This document shows, one piece after another, positions 32,564 through 40,643 of a DNA stretch of 48,881 nucleotides. The notes under the pieces were generated by a model that saw only the letters and a list, made by a program, of their open reading frames with translations, had not been told where the DNA came from and searched no databases. Every line of letters begins with the position of its first letter. The first letter of the stretch is position 1. The translations under genes and the position numbers were made by a program. Origin of the DNA: an uncultured Bacteroidales bacterium. GTDB lineage: Bacteria > Bacteroidota > Bacteroidia > Bacteroidales > Bacteroidaceae. The stretch lies in the NCBI GenBank assembly GCA_937876995.1, contig CALEFD010000094.1, forward strand, positions 1-48,881. The letters are read 5' to 3'.

Positions 32564-32631
32564 CAAACAAAAAAAACGCTTTTCAAAATGTTCAAACGAG
32601 TTTGACATTTTTTTAAGCGTTTTTTTGTTTG
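32564..32631. terminator. Strong bidirectional terminator next to tRNA-Ser
   Basis: CAAACAAAAAAAACGCTTTT (32564-32583) and the following bases up to TTCAAAC pair with TTTGACATTTTTTTAAGCG...TTTGTTTG ending at 32631, with only a few mismatches and a short GAG loop. A-rich and T-rich flanks allow termination in both directions. It directly follows the 3' end of tRNA-Ser on the minus strand. Confidence 0.85.
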
Positions 32632-32719
32632 CGGAAAGAGTGGGATTCAAACCCACGGTACGGGAGACCCGTACGCCGGATTTCGAGTCCGGTCCATTCG
32701 ATCACTCTGGCATCTTTCC
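32632..32719 (-). tRNA. tRNA-Ser (anticodon CGA)
   Basis: On the minus strand the acceptor arm GGAAAGA (32719-32713) pairs with TCTTTCC (32639-32633), with discriminator G. The anticodon arm is CCGGA-CTCGAAA-TCCGG, giving CGA, which reads UCG serine codons. A long variable arm (CGTACGGGT-CT-CCCGTAC), as expected for class II tRNAs, and a T arm GTGGG-TTTGAAT-CCCAC are present. CCA is not encoded. The 88-nt length fits tRNA-Ser. Confidence 0.95.
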
Positions 32720-32778
32720 TTAAAGGTGGTGCAAAGGTAATGAATTATTTTGTTCTATTCCATTGCACCACCTAATTT

Positions 32779-33180
32779 TTACTCAATCTCTGACAATATC
32801 TGTGTGGCCAGTTCGTCGTTGTTTGTACGGATTACAAGGTGGCTCAGATGGCTGTCGTCATCGGCAAATGCGTACATATACTCTATGGAGACACCGGCTT
32901 TGCTCAGTTCTTCCATTGCTATGGCCATGGTTCCCGGTTTGTTGGGGCTGTTCAGATAGTTTACGTGGTGTATGCTTACAGCGTATGAGTTGGCTTTAAG
33001 CAGGTTGTAGGCACGGTCTATATCGTTTTTTTCTACAATGATGCGGGCTATGCCAAAATCATCGCTCTCCGATACGGTAAAGGCCTTCATGTTGATGTTG
33101 TTGTTACCCAGCAGTCTTGCTATCTCTGCAAATTTGCCTTGTCTGTTCTCTAGAAATATTGATAGTTGTCTAATTAACAT
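32779..33180 (-). CDS. Tandem ACT-domain protein
   Basis: A 133-residue protein built of two ACT domains. The first (residues 3-65) has QLSIFLENRQGKFAEIARLL and FTVSESDDFGIARIIV. The second (from about 70) has PNKPGTMAIAMEELSKAGVS and YMYAFADDDSHLSHLVIRT. ACT domains bind amino acids and usually regulate metabolic enzymes. In Bacteroidota this small protein commonly precedes or follows phenylacetate-CoA ligase, as it does here (21 nt downstream of it). It may sense an aromatic amino acid, which is inferred from that partner. Confidence 0.88.
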   Translation of the reverse strand: MLIRQLSIFLENRQGKFAEIARLLGNNNINMKAFTVSESDDFGIARIIVEKNDIDRAYNLLKANSYAVSIHHVNYLNSPNKPGTMAIAMEELSKAGVSIEYMYAFADDDSHLSHLVIRTNNDELATQILSEIE

Positions 33181-33201
33181 AGCATATCTGTTTTGGGGTT
33201 G

Positions 33202-34524
33202 TTACTCAAATTTTCTGTGGTCTATGGCACGTTTGGCCTTTCCTGTAGAACGTTCTATGGTGTTTGGTTCTACTATCTTGATGTCGGGCTGTATGCCTAT
33301 TACACTCTGTATTCTCGATGCCAGACGCTGGCGCAGTTTTATTAGCTGGTTTATCTGGTCTGTGTAGTATTCCGGTTTAACTTCTACCTGTATTACAAAG
33401 GTGTCAGTGTTGTTTACGCGGTCAACTTCAATGAAGAAGTATGGTTCGTATTCCGGGAATTCAAGCAGTATGGATTCTACCTGTGAAGGGAATACGTTTA
33501 CGCCACGGATTATTAACATGTCGTCGCTTCTACCCATGATTTTTGACATTCTTACTGCAGTACGTCCGCATTCGCACTTTTCGTAGTTCAGGCTGGTAAG
33601 GTCTCTGGTGCGGTAACGTATCATAGGCATTCCCCATTTGTCTAATGTGGTGAATACAAGTTCGCCCTTTTCGCCGGGAGCTACCGGCTGCAGTGTAACA
33701 GGATCGACAATTTCCGGATAGAAGAGGTCTTCCCACAGGTGGGTTCCGTTCTGATATTCACATTCGCCACCTACGCCGGGTCCGCTAATTTCGGTAAGTC
33801 CGTATATGTCGTATGCTTTTATGTGTAGTTTCTCTTCCAGTTCCTTACGCATGTTGTCTGTCCAGGGTTCTGCACCAAATACACCTACTTTCAGCTTAAT
33901 GTTATTCATGTCTATACCCTGTTTGCGTATCTCTTCTGTCATGTAGAGTGCGTATGATGGGGTACACGCTATGGCTGTTGAGCCAAAGTCTTGCATAAGC
34001 TGCAACTGTTTCTGAGTGTTGCCACTGCTGGTTGGCAGTGCTACAGCACCTATTTTATATGCACCGTCATGAGCGCCCAGACCTCCGGTAAACAGTCCGT
34101 AGCCGTATGATACCTGTATCATATCGGAACTGTCAAGACCATATGCGGTTAGACAGCGTGCTACTCCTTCTGACCAGTTATCAAGGTCTTTCTGGGTATA
34201 TCCTACAACTATAGGTTTTCCGGTGGTTCCCGATGATGCATGCAGACGCAATATATCTTTCATAGGGACTGCCATCATATTGAATGGATAGTTGTCTCTT
34301 AGATCCTGTTTTGTGGTAAAAGGCAGTTTGACAATGTCATCTATTGTCTTGATGTCTTCAGGTCTTACTCCGTGTTCATCGAAACGGGCCTTATAAAAAG
34401 GTGAGTTATGATAAGCGTGAGCCACTATTTTTCTCAATTTCTCTCCCTGTAGTTCGCGCATCTCTTCGCGCGACATACATTCATACTTGCTGTTCCAAAT
34501 CATATTAAGTGGTTTATTTATCAT
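33202..34524 (-). CDS. paaK: Phenylacetate-CoA ligase
   Basis: A 440-residue AMP-forming ligase starting at the ATG at 34524 (MINKPLNMIWNSKYE). The open frame extends 28 codons further, but those residues are not family-like. LHASSGTTGKPIVVGYT is the P-loop-like ATP-binding motif. YGYGLFTGGLGAHDG, YDIYGLTEISGPGVGGEC, YRTRDL and MGRSDDMLIIRGVNVFPSQVE follow in the order expected for PaaK, with the closing lysine region STGKAKRAIDHR. It activates phenylacetate or another aryl acid to the CoA thioester. In anaerobic gut bacteria it is often linked with indolepyruvate oxidoreductases, none of which is in this window. Confidence 0.93.
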   Translation of the reverse strand: MINKPLNMIWNSKYECMSREEMRELQGEKLRKIVAHAYHNSPFYKARFDEHGVRPEDIKTIDDIVKLPFTTKQDLRDNYPFNMMAVPMKDILRLHASSGTTGKPIVVGYTQKDLDNWSEGVARCLTAYGLDSSDMIQVSYGYGLFTGGLGAHDGAYKIGAVALPTSSGNTQKQLQLMQDFGSTAIACTPSYALYMTEEIRKQGIDMNNIKLKVGVFGAEPWTDNMRKELEEKLHIKAYDIYGLTEISGPGVGGECEYQNGTHLWEDLFYPEIVDPVTLQPVAPGEKGELVFTTLDKWGMPMIRYRTRDLTSLNYEKCECGRTAVRMSKIMGRSDDMLIIRGVNVFPSQVESILLEFPEYEPYFFIEVDRVNNTDTFVIQVEVKPEYYTDQINQLIKLRQRLASRIQSVIGIQPDIKIVEPNTIERSTGKAKRAIDHRKFE

Positions 34525-34533
34525 TTTGTGCTG

Positions 34534-34541
34534 TAAAAGTA
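34534..34541 (-). promoter_or_regulatory. Possible -7 box for paaK
   Basis: On the minus strand CACTACTTTTACAGC contains TACTTTTA (34541-34534), one base from TAnnTTTG, only 10 nt before the chosen ATG. No -33 partner is clear. Confidence 0.35.
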
Positions 34542-34620
34542 GTGTAAATGGATGAAATTTGTTTAATGAGATTGAATTTTTATTCACAGATAACGTAAAA
34601 AAATGCATTCTTGGTGAATT

Positions 34621-34652
34621 TTTGTCAATTTAATCTTTTAGTTGTAATTTTG
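34621..34652 (+). promoter_or_regulatory. Bacteroides-type promoter for tsaD
   Basis: TTTG at 34621-34624 and TAATTTTG at 34645-34652 with a 20-bp spacer match the consensus fully. The tsaD ATG is at 34673. Confidence 0.8.
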
Positions 34653-34672
34653 CCGAATAATCTGTAAAACAG

Positions 34673-35704
34673 ATGTACGATATGGATGATGTTGTGATTT
34701 TAGGTATAGAATCTTCGTGTGATGATACGTCGGCTGCAGTTATCAGAAATGGTGAATTGTTGTCGAATGTGGTGGCAAGTCAAGGTGTTCACGAAGAGTA
34801 TGGTGGGGTGGTGCCCGAATTGGCATCGCGTGCTCACCAGCAAAATATTGTACCTGTGGTGGATACTGCTTTGAAAAGAGCGGGTGTGGAGCGTTCACAG
34901 CTTAGTGCGGTGGCTTTTACACGTGGTCCGGGACTGATGGGTTCGCTGTTGGTAGGAACGTCGTTTGCAAAGGGTTTTGCCAGGTCGTTGGATTTGCCTA
35001 TGATTGAAGTGAATCATTTGCAAGGGCATATTCTGGCGCATTTTATTAAACAACCGGGCGAAGAGATAGAGGTGCCACAGTTCCCGTTCTTATGTCTGTT
35101 GGTTTCGGGAGGAAATTCACAGATTGTAAGAGTGGATTCATTCAGTAAAATGGAGATTATAGGGCAGACCATAGATGATGCGGCAGGCGAAGCTATGGAT
35201 AAATGTTCTAAAGTGATGGGATTCGGTTATCCGGGTGGTCCTATTATTGATAAATATGCTCGTCAAGGTAATCCTAAGGCATTTACTTTCAGTAAGCCTA
35301 ATATTCCGGGTTATGACTATAGTTTTAGCGGTCTGAAGACATCGTTCTTGTATAATCTGCGTGATTGGGTAAAAGAGGATCCTGATTTTATAGAGAAGCA
35401 TAAAGAGGATTTGTGTGCATCGCTTGAACGTACTATTGTGGAGATTCTGATGAAGAAATTGAAGCAGGCAGCTAAAGATACAGGCATTAAGCAGGTGGCT
35501 GTGGCAGGAGGTGTGTCGGCCAATACGGGGTTGCGAAACGCATTTTTGGACTATTCCAAACGATTTGGATGGAAGGTTTTTATTCCGCGTTTTTCATATA
35601 CAACTGATAATGCTGCCATGATAGCAGTAGCCGGTCACTATAAGTATTTGGCAGGCGATTTTTGCGGTATTGATGTGCCTATTTATTCAAATACCAGACT
35701 TTAA
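34673..35704 (+). CDS. tsaD: tRNA N6-adenosine threonylcarbamoyltransferase TsaD
   Basis: A 343-residue ASKHA-family protein that transfers the threonylcarbamoyl group to A37 of ANN-decoding tRNAs. ILGIESSCDDTSAAVI is the N-terminal nucleotide-binding signature. VPELASRAHQQNIVPVV and EVNHLQGHILAHF carry metal-binding His residues, and LLVSGGNSQIVRV and GGVSANTGLR complete the family motifs. The ATG at 34673 leaves a leader of only about 14-15 nt behind the promoter box, so the ATG at 34682 is a possible alternative. The gene stands alone between divergent paaK and the ribosomal cluster. Confidence 0.96.
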   Translation: MYDMDDVVILGIESSCDDTSAAVIRNGELLSNVVASQGVHEEYGGVVPELASRAHQQNIVPVVDTALKRAGVERSQLSAVAFTRGPGLMGSLLVGTSFAKGFARSLDLPMIEVNHLQGHILAHFIKQPGEEIEVPQFPFLCLLVSGGNSQIVRVDSFSKMEIIGQTIDDAAGEAMDKCSKVMGFGYPGGPIIDKYARQGNPKAFTFSKPNIPGYDYSFSGLKTSFLYNLRDWVKEDPDFIEKHKEDLCASLERTIVEILMKKLKQAAKDTGIKQVAVAGGVSANTGLRNAFLDYSKRFGWKVFIPRFSYTTDNAAMIAVAGHYKYLAGDFCGIDVPIYSNTRL

Positions 35705-35745
35705 AGTAAAAAACACATTATTAAATGAAAAATATGGGTGCTTTG

Positions 35746-35777
35746 TTTGGAAGTATCAAAAAAAAGTAGTTATTTTG
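35746..35777 (+). promoter_or_regulatory. Promoter of the rpmB-rpmG-DUF4295 cluster
   Basis: TTTG at 35746-35749, then 20 bp, then TTATTTTG at 35770-35777, a 7 of 8 match to TAnnTTTG. The leader to the rpmB ATG is about 45 nt. Confidence 0.6.
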
Positions 35778-35826
35778 CACCCTGTTTTGAGAGAAGTATA
35801 AGAAAACGAATAAAAATTATATAAAA

Positions 35827-36087
35827 ATGTCAAGAATTTGTCAGATTACAGGTAAGAAGGCAATGGTTGGCAATAATGTTTCTCACTCAAAAAGAAGAAC
35901 AAAGAGAACATTTGATGTTAACCTTTTCACTAAGAAGTTTTTCTATGTAGAGGAAAATTGTTGGATTAGCCTTCGTCTCAGCGCTGCTGGCCTGAGAATT
36001 ATTAACAAGAAGGGACTTGATGCAGCTCTAAGAGAGGCTGTGGCTAAAGGCTATTGCGATTGGAAAGATATAAGAATAATCGCGTAA
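35827..36087 (+). CDS. rpmB: 50S ribosomal protein L28
   Basis: An 86-residue basic protein. SRICQITGKKAMVGNNVSHS is the standard L28 N-terminus, followed by KRRTKRTFDVNLFTKKFFYV. The central part reads CWISLRLSAAGLRIINKKGL. It is the first gene of the L28-L33-DUF4295 cluster typical of Bacteroidota. It is a structural component of the large ribosomal subunit. Confidence 0.97.
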   Translation: MSRICQITGKKAMVGNNVSHSKRRTKRTFDVNLFTKKFFYVEENCWISLRLSAAGLRIINKKGLDAALREAVAKGYCDWKDIRIIA

Positions 36088-36111
36088 CACTTAAGTAAGG
36101 AGTAAAGAATT

Positions 36112-36300
36112 ATGGCAAAGAAAGTTAAAGGTAATAGAGTTCAGGTTATTCTTGAATGTACTGAGCACAAAGAGAGCGGTATGCCGGGTACTTCTCGTTA
36201 TATCACTACAAAGAACAGGAAGAACACTCCTGAGAGACTTGAGTTGAAAAAGTATAATCCAATTCTTAAGAAGGTTACTCTTCATAGAGAAATTAAGTAA
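36112..36300 (+). CDS. rpmG: 50S ribosomal protein L33
   Basis: A 62-residue protein with KGNRVQVILECTEHKESGMP followed by TSRYITTKNRKNTPERLEL, the L33 signature. A single Cys is present (ECTE), so this is a zinc-independent form. It lies 24 nt after rpmB and 12 nt before the DUF4295 gene. Confidence 0.97.
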   Translation: MAKKVKGNRVQVILECTEHKESGMPGTSRYITTKNRKNTPERLELKKYNPILKKVTLHREIK

Positions 36301-36312
36301 TACGTATTAGCG

Positions 36313-36459
36313 ATGGCAAAGAAAGTAGTTGCAACCCTTCGTCAGGGTAAGGTTTCAATGGCTAAGCTCATCAAGATGGTTAAATCACCTAAGACCGGAG
36401 CTTATACATTTACAGAGCAGATTGTTACTGATGAACAGTTGAAAGAAGCTTTGAAGTAA
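36313..36459 (+). CDS. DUF4295 small basic protein
   Basis: A 48-residue protein (MAKKVVATLRQGKVSMAKLI, ending EQLKEALK). Bacteroidota genomes almost always carry this small protein directly after rpmB and rpmG, and a ribosome-associated role is suspected but not proven. A hairpin with T-run at 36493-36523 ends the cluster. Confidence 0.92.
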   Translation: MAKKVVATLRQGKVSMAKLIKMVKSPKTGAYTFTEQIVTDEQLKEALK

Positions 36460-36492
36460 TTTCTAGCATTTTAAAGCTAAAATACAATATAT

Positions 36493-36523
36493 GAGGGTAA
36501 TAGCATTGCTATTTCCCTCTTTT
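36493..36523 (+). terminator. Rho-independent terminator after the rpmB cluster
   Basis: GAGGGTAATAGC (36493-36504) pairs with GCTATTTCCCTC (36508-36519) with a single mismatch and an ATT loop, followed by TTTT. Confidence 0.85.
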
Positions 36524-36635
36524 GTTTATTGGATTTTTTTCATTGATTTTAATTGCAGGATTTTTATGTGTGGTTATAATAAGCTGATAATGAAAAATTA
36601 AACTCTATTGATTTTACAATTTATGCGTTTTTTAT

Positions 36636-36643
36636 TACTTTTG
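36636..36643 (+). promoter_or_regulatory. -7 box for ftsY
   Basis: TACTTTTG at 36636-36643 is a full match to TAnnTTTG, 45 nt before the ftsY ATG. The -33 region is T-rich but has no clean TTTG. Confidence 0.55.
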
Positions 36644-36688
36644 TAGTAGAAAGAGGCTACTTACATAGATAACAATACAGAGATAGAG

Positions 36689-37642
36689 ATGGGACTATTT
36701 TCGTTTTTTTCAAAGGATAAGAAAGAGGTTCTGGATAAGGGACTTGAGAAGACCAAAACAAGCGTTTTTTCTAAGATACAGCGCGCCATTATGGGTAAGA
36801 GCGTTGTAGATGATGAAGTGTTGGATAATTTGGAGGAGGTGTTGATAACATCGGATGTAGGTGTGGAGACTACTTTGAAGATTATTAAACGTATAGAGGA
36901 ACGTGTAGCAAGGGATAAATATCTGAATACAGATGAACTGAATAAGATACTGAGAAGCGAGATTTCGGAATTGCTGGTTGAAAGTGGAAATGATGACAAT
37001 GCACAGTTTGCCGTACCACAGGGTAGAAAACCATACGTTATTTTAGTGGTTGGCGTAAATGGTGTGGGAAAGACTACCACTATAGGTAAATTGGCTTATC
37101 AGTTCAAAAAAGCCGGATTGAAGGTGTATATGGGAGCTGCCGATACTTTCCGTGCTGCAGCCATTGAGCAGTTGCTGGAGTGGGGGCGTAGAGTAGATGT
37201 TCCGGTAATACATCAGTCTATGGGTTCCGATCCTGCATCAGTAGCATACGATACTCTGCAATCGGCAGTAACAAATAATGCCGATGTGGTGCTTATAGAT
37301 ACAGCAGGCCGCCTTCACAATAAGGTTGGACTTATGAATGAACTTACCAAGATTAAGAATGTTATGAAGAAGGTTGTAGATGGTGCACCCGATGATGTTC
37401 TGTTGGTGTTGGATGGTTCTACCGGTCAGAATGCTTTTGAACAGGCTAAACAGTTTACAAAGGCTACTGAAGTTACACAACTGGCTATAACCAAACTGGA
37501 TGGCACTGCAAAAGGCGGTGTGGTAATAGGTATATCGGATCAGTTCCACATACCTGTCAAATATGTTGGTTTGGGTGAAGGTATGGACGATTTGCAAGTC
37601 TTTTCAAAACGCGAATTTGTTGATTCTCTGTTCAATATCTGA
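36689..37642 (+). CDS. ftsY: Signal recognition particle receptor FtsY
   Basis: A 317-residue SRP GTPase. Residues about 20-100 form the helical N domain. VVGVNGVGKTTTIGKLA is G1 (P-loop), VYMGAADTFRAAAIEQL is the SRP-specific insertion start, VVLIDTAGRLHNK is G3, ITKLDGTAKGGVVIG is G4 and VGLGEGMDDLQVFS is the closing motif. The long acidic A domain of E. coli FtsY is absent, as is common outside Proteobacteria. It delivers ribosomes to the Sec translocon. It is co-transcribed with rimO (13-bp gap). Confidence 0.96.
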   Translation: MGLFSFFSKDKKEVLDKGLEKTKTSVFSKIQRAIMGKSVVDDEVLDNLEEVLITSDVGVETTLKIIKRIEERVARDKYLNTDELNKILRSEISELLVESGNDDNAQFAVPQGRKPYVILVVGVNGVGKTTTIGKLAYQFKKAGLKVYMGAADTFRAAAIEQLLEWGRRVDVPVIHQSMGSDPASVAYDTLQSAVTNNADVVLIDTAGRLHNKVGLMNELTKIKNVMKKVVDGAPDDVLLVLDGSTGQNAFEQAKQFTKATEVTQLAITKLDGTAKGGVVIGISDQFHIPVKYVGLGEGMDDLQVFSKREFVDSLFNI

Positions 37643-37654
37643 TATTTGTAATAT

Positions 37655-38953
37655 ATGAAGAGAATAGATGTTATAACCTTGGGATGTTCAAAGAATCTGG
37701 TTGATTCTGAAAAGTTGATGATGCAGTTGCAGGCCGAAGGTTATACTGTTCGCCACGATCCGCAGCAAATTGATGCGGATATTGTGGTTATTAACACCTG
37801 TGGTTTTATAGGCGACGCTCAGGAAGAATCGGTAGAAATGATTCTTGATTGTTGTGAGCTGAAAAAACAGGGTGTAATAAAGGCTCTTTATGTTATGGGG
37901 TGTCTTTCTCAGAAGTTTGGAAAGGAACTGGAAGTAGAGATACCCGAAGTTGATAGATTTTACGGAAAATTTGACTGGAAGAATTTGATAGCCGATTTAA
38001 ACGGTGTGTGGCATACTGATTTGGAGAACAAACGTTTTATTACTACTCCGGCGCATTATGCATATCTTAAAATTGCAGAAGGTTGTGACAGACGTTGTTC
38101 CTACTGTGCCATCCCTTTAATGACGGGTGGCTATCGTTCTCGTAATCAAGAAGATATAATATCGGAAGCAAAATATCTTATATCGAAAGGGGTTAAAGAG
38201 ATTCAGCTGATAGCCCAAGATTTAACCTATTATGGCTGTGATACTGCCGGTGGTTCAAAGATTGCCGATCTAACCCGTAGGCTATCTGATCTTGATGGTC
38301 TGGAGTGGATACGTCTGCACTATGGCTATCCAAATGAATTTCCTATGGAACTGTTGCAGGTGATGCGTGAACGCAACAATGTTTGCAACTATATGGATTT
38401 GGCCCTACAGCATATAAGTAATCCTGTTCTGGAGCGTATGCATAGAAATATTACTGCTGAACAGACTCGTAATTTGTTGTTACAGATACGCAATGAAGTG
38501 CCCGATATTCATTTGCGCACCACTATGATGGTGGGATTTCCCGGTGAAACTGAAGATGATTTTAACCGGTTGGTGGATTTTGTTAAGGAGATGCGTTTTG
38601 AACGTATGGGGGCATTTGCGTATTGTGAAGTGGAGGGAACTTATTCAGCGCGTCATTATAAGGATGATGTGGATGAAGATACAAAGCAGATGCGTTTGTC
38701 AAAGTTGATGCGTATTCAGCAGAATATTTCGGCCGATATAAATGTTTCCAAAATAGGCAAGGTATATAAAACTGTTATAGATCGTGTGGAGGGCGATTAC
38801 TACATAGGAAGGACGGAATTTGATTCGCCCGATGTGGATCCGGAGATGTTGATTAAGGCTGATAATGAATTGGTTATAGGTGACTTTTATAATGTTCGTG
38901 TTACTGAAGCCGATGATTTTGATCTGTACGGTTTGGTTGTAGAAGATAATTGA
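37655..38953 (+). CDS. rimO: Ribosomal protein S12 methylthiotransferase RimO
   Basis: A 432-residue radical-SAM methylthiotransferase that modifies Asp-88 of ribosomal protein S12. The N-terminal UPF0004 domain has ITLGCSKNLVDSEKLMMQ with the first cluster Cys, plus INTCGFIGDAQEESVE and VMGCLSQKFG. The radical-SAM motif is EGCDRRCSYCAIPLMTGGYR (CxxxCxxC). A C-terminal TRAM domain follows from about residue 370. RimO rather than MiaB is supported by the CSKNLVDSE start. Confidence 0.95.
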   Translation: MKRIDVITLGCSKNLVDSEKLMMQLQAEGYTVRHDPQQIDADIVVINTCGFIGDAQEESVEMILDCCELKKQGVIKALYVMGCLSQKFGKELEVEIPEVDRFYGKFDWKNLIADLNGVWHTDLENKRFITTPAHYAYLKIAEGCDRRCSYCAIPLMTGGYRSRNQEDIISEAKYLISKGVKEIQLIAQDLTYYGCDTAGGSKIADLTRRLSDLDGLEWIRLHYGYPNEFPMELLQVMRERNNVCNYMDLALQHISNPVLERMHRNITAEQTRNLLLQIRNEVPDIHLRTTMMVGFPGETEDDFNRLVDFVKEMRFERMGAFAYCEVEGTYSARHYKDDVDEDTKQMRLSKLMRIQQNISADINVSKIGKVYKTVIDRVEGDYYIGRTEFDSPDVDPEMLIKADNELVIGDFYNVRVTEADDFDLYGLVVEDN

Positions 38954-38961
38954 TTTGATAT

Positions 38962-39246
38962 ATGAACAACAAGATGTTTCTGGATGAGCTGTCCAAAAGA
39001 TGCGATATGACAGTGGAAGAATCGCAGGTCCTGTCGCAGAAGTTGTTGGACATTATGCAAAAGCAGTGGCAGGAGGGTGATACTATCAGTCTGTCAGGAT
39101 TTGGTGTTTTTGAGGTTCGTAAAAAGAATGAAAGAATCTCAGTAAACCCTGTTACAAAGGTGCGTATGTTAATTCCACCGAAATTGGCTCTTACTTTTAA
39201 GCCGGGTTCAATGTTGAAAGAAAAACTTAATGGTAAGAAGTTATGA
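38962..39246 (+). CDS. HU-family DNA-binding protein
   Basis: A 94-residue HU/IHF-type protein. The helical N-terminal half has FLDELSKRCDMTVEESQVLS, and GDTISLSGFGVFEVRKKNER matches the conserved GFGxFxvxxr core. VNPVTKVRMLIPPKLALTFKPG covers the arm and closing strands. It bends or packages DNA as a dimer. Its stop overlaps the start of a second HU-like gene by 4 nt (39243-39246), which suggests the two products act together, possibly as a heterodimer. Confidence 0.9.
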   Translation: MNNKMFLDELSKRCDMTVEESQVLSQKLLDIMQKQWQEGDTISLSGFGVFEVRKKNERISVNPVTKVRMLIPPKLALTFKPGSMLKEKLNGKKL

Positions 39247-40520
39247 ATGCAAGGCTGAATCAGAAACAGATATCTGAACTGTTTTATAGAATAAGTGATT
39301 TGAGCAGATCCAAATCAGAATTGTTTGTTAAATGTTTCTTTGATATAATTGAAGAGGAACTTTTAAAGGGTGAACAGGTTAAGGTTAAGGGTTTGGGCGT
39401 GTTCAAAACGGTTAATGTTGAGGCACGTGAAAGTGTTAATGTGAATACCGGCGAACGTATTCTGATAGATGGATACGTAAAGGTTGTTTTTACACCTGAA
39501 GCTGCTCTTAAAGATATTATCAATAAGCCTTTTGCTGCATTTGAAACTATGGTATTGTCTGATTATCAGGCAGAAATGATTTCGCATTCGGTTGAGACTG
39601 TGGAAACTGTTGATATTGCGGATGATTCCATAGAAGAGCAAGGCTACTACGAGGATAAGAATGAGGTTGCTAATAACGAGCAGGAGGAACCTAAACTAGA
39701 AACTGAATCAGAACCTGAGTCAGAGCCAATAGTGGAACAGGAAATAGTAGAAACGGAACCTGAGCTTGAAACAGAATCGGAAGTAGAAATAGAGCCTGAG
39801 CTTGAAACAGTGTCTGAAATAGAAATAGAGCCTGAAACAGAGCCTGAACCTGAACTGGAAACAGAACCGAAAGAAATTACTGCAACTACAGGTACTGAAA
39901 CTACTGTAAATGAATCTGTTAATAATAAGAAGAATTCTGCCGGTGTAAAGATTGTAATAATATTAGCATCAGTTATTCTGGCTTTGTTATTGTTGGTATA
40001 TATGCTCTGGCCATTAATATTACAACAATATGTTAAGCATAAGTATAATTCTGCACGTAACAATGTGGTTACAGAACAGATAATAACAGACAGGTCAACA
40101 AATAGTTTTGATGAAGATAAAAGTTCTGTAAATAACACTGAAACTGAATTGGACGCAACTCCTGTTCAGACACCTCAAGAGGTTCAAACAGAAACAGAAC
40201 CAAAACCTGTAGCAGTTAAAAAGGAGAGTGCTCCTACTGCAGTTGTCAATCCAATTGTCAAACAGGATATTAAGTTGGTTGAAGAAGATGAAATGAGAGA
40301 TTTGGCAGATATTACAGTTGATGATACTGATAATTATGTTATAGTTGGTCTGCTTGCAGAGCATACACTGCAACAGGATGAAATTCTGACTGTTTTGTCT
40401 AAAAGGTATTATGGAACAAAAAAATTGTGGCCTTATATAGTAAAATACAATAACTTTAATGATTTCAATAAGTTACGTCCGGGAATGAAGATACTTATTC
40501 CAAAATTGGAAAATAAGTAA
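39243..40520 (+). CDS. HU-like domain / transmembrane / LysM fusion protein
   Basis: A 425-residue multidomain protein. Residues 1-95 form an HU-like domain (ISELFYRISDLSRSKSELFV, KVKGLGVFKTVNVEARES). Residues about 145-212 are an acidic repeat rich in Glu and Pro (ETESEPESEP, VEIEPELET). A single strong transmembrane helix follows at about 234-260 (VKIVIILASVILALLLLVYM). After a low-complexity linker, residues about 362-425 form a LysM domain (HTLQQDEILTVLSKRYYGT, LWPYIVKYNN, KLRPGMKILIPKL). The predicted topology puts the HU-like part in the cytoplasm and LysM in the periplasm. Function is unproven; a link between nucleoid and cell wall is possible. Confidence 0.8.
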   Translation: MNARLNQKQISELFYRISDLSRSKSELFVKCFFDIIEEELLKGEQVKVKGLGVFKTVNVEARESVNVNTGERILIDGYVKVVFTPEAALKDIINKPFAAFETMVLSDYQAEMISHSVETVETVDIADDSIEEQGYYEDKNEVANNEQEEPKLETESEPESEPIVEQEIVETEPELETESEVEIEPELETVSEIEIEPETEPEPELETEPKEITATTGTETTVNESVNNKKNSAGVKIVIILASVILALLLLVYMLWPLILQQYVKHKYNSARNNVVTEQIITDRSTNSFDEDKSSVNNTETELDATPVQTPQEVQTETEPKPVAVKKESAPTAVVNPIVKQDIKLVEEDEMRDLADITVDDTDNYVIVGLLAEHTLQQDEILTVLSKRYYGTKKLWPYIVKYNNFNDFNKLRPGMKILIPKLENK

Positions 40521-40608
40521 TTTTTACATTCAGTTTAAGATTTCTTAAATTCGGCGTAAGTAAAAGTATTTTAATACAAATTGTATTTTTTATCAAGTCT
40601 GAATGAAG

Positions 40609-40616
40609 TATCTTTG
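40609..40616 (+). promoter_or_regulatory. -7 box upstream of the bat operon
   Basis: TATCTTTG at 40609-40616 matches TAnnTTTG exactly and lies 28 nt before the moxR ATG. No clean TTTG is found at -33. Confidence 0.55.
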
Positions 40617-40643
40617 TGGAAGTGACAAAAGTTAAATGGTTTT

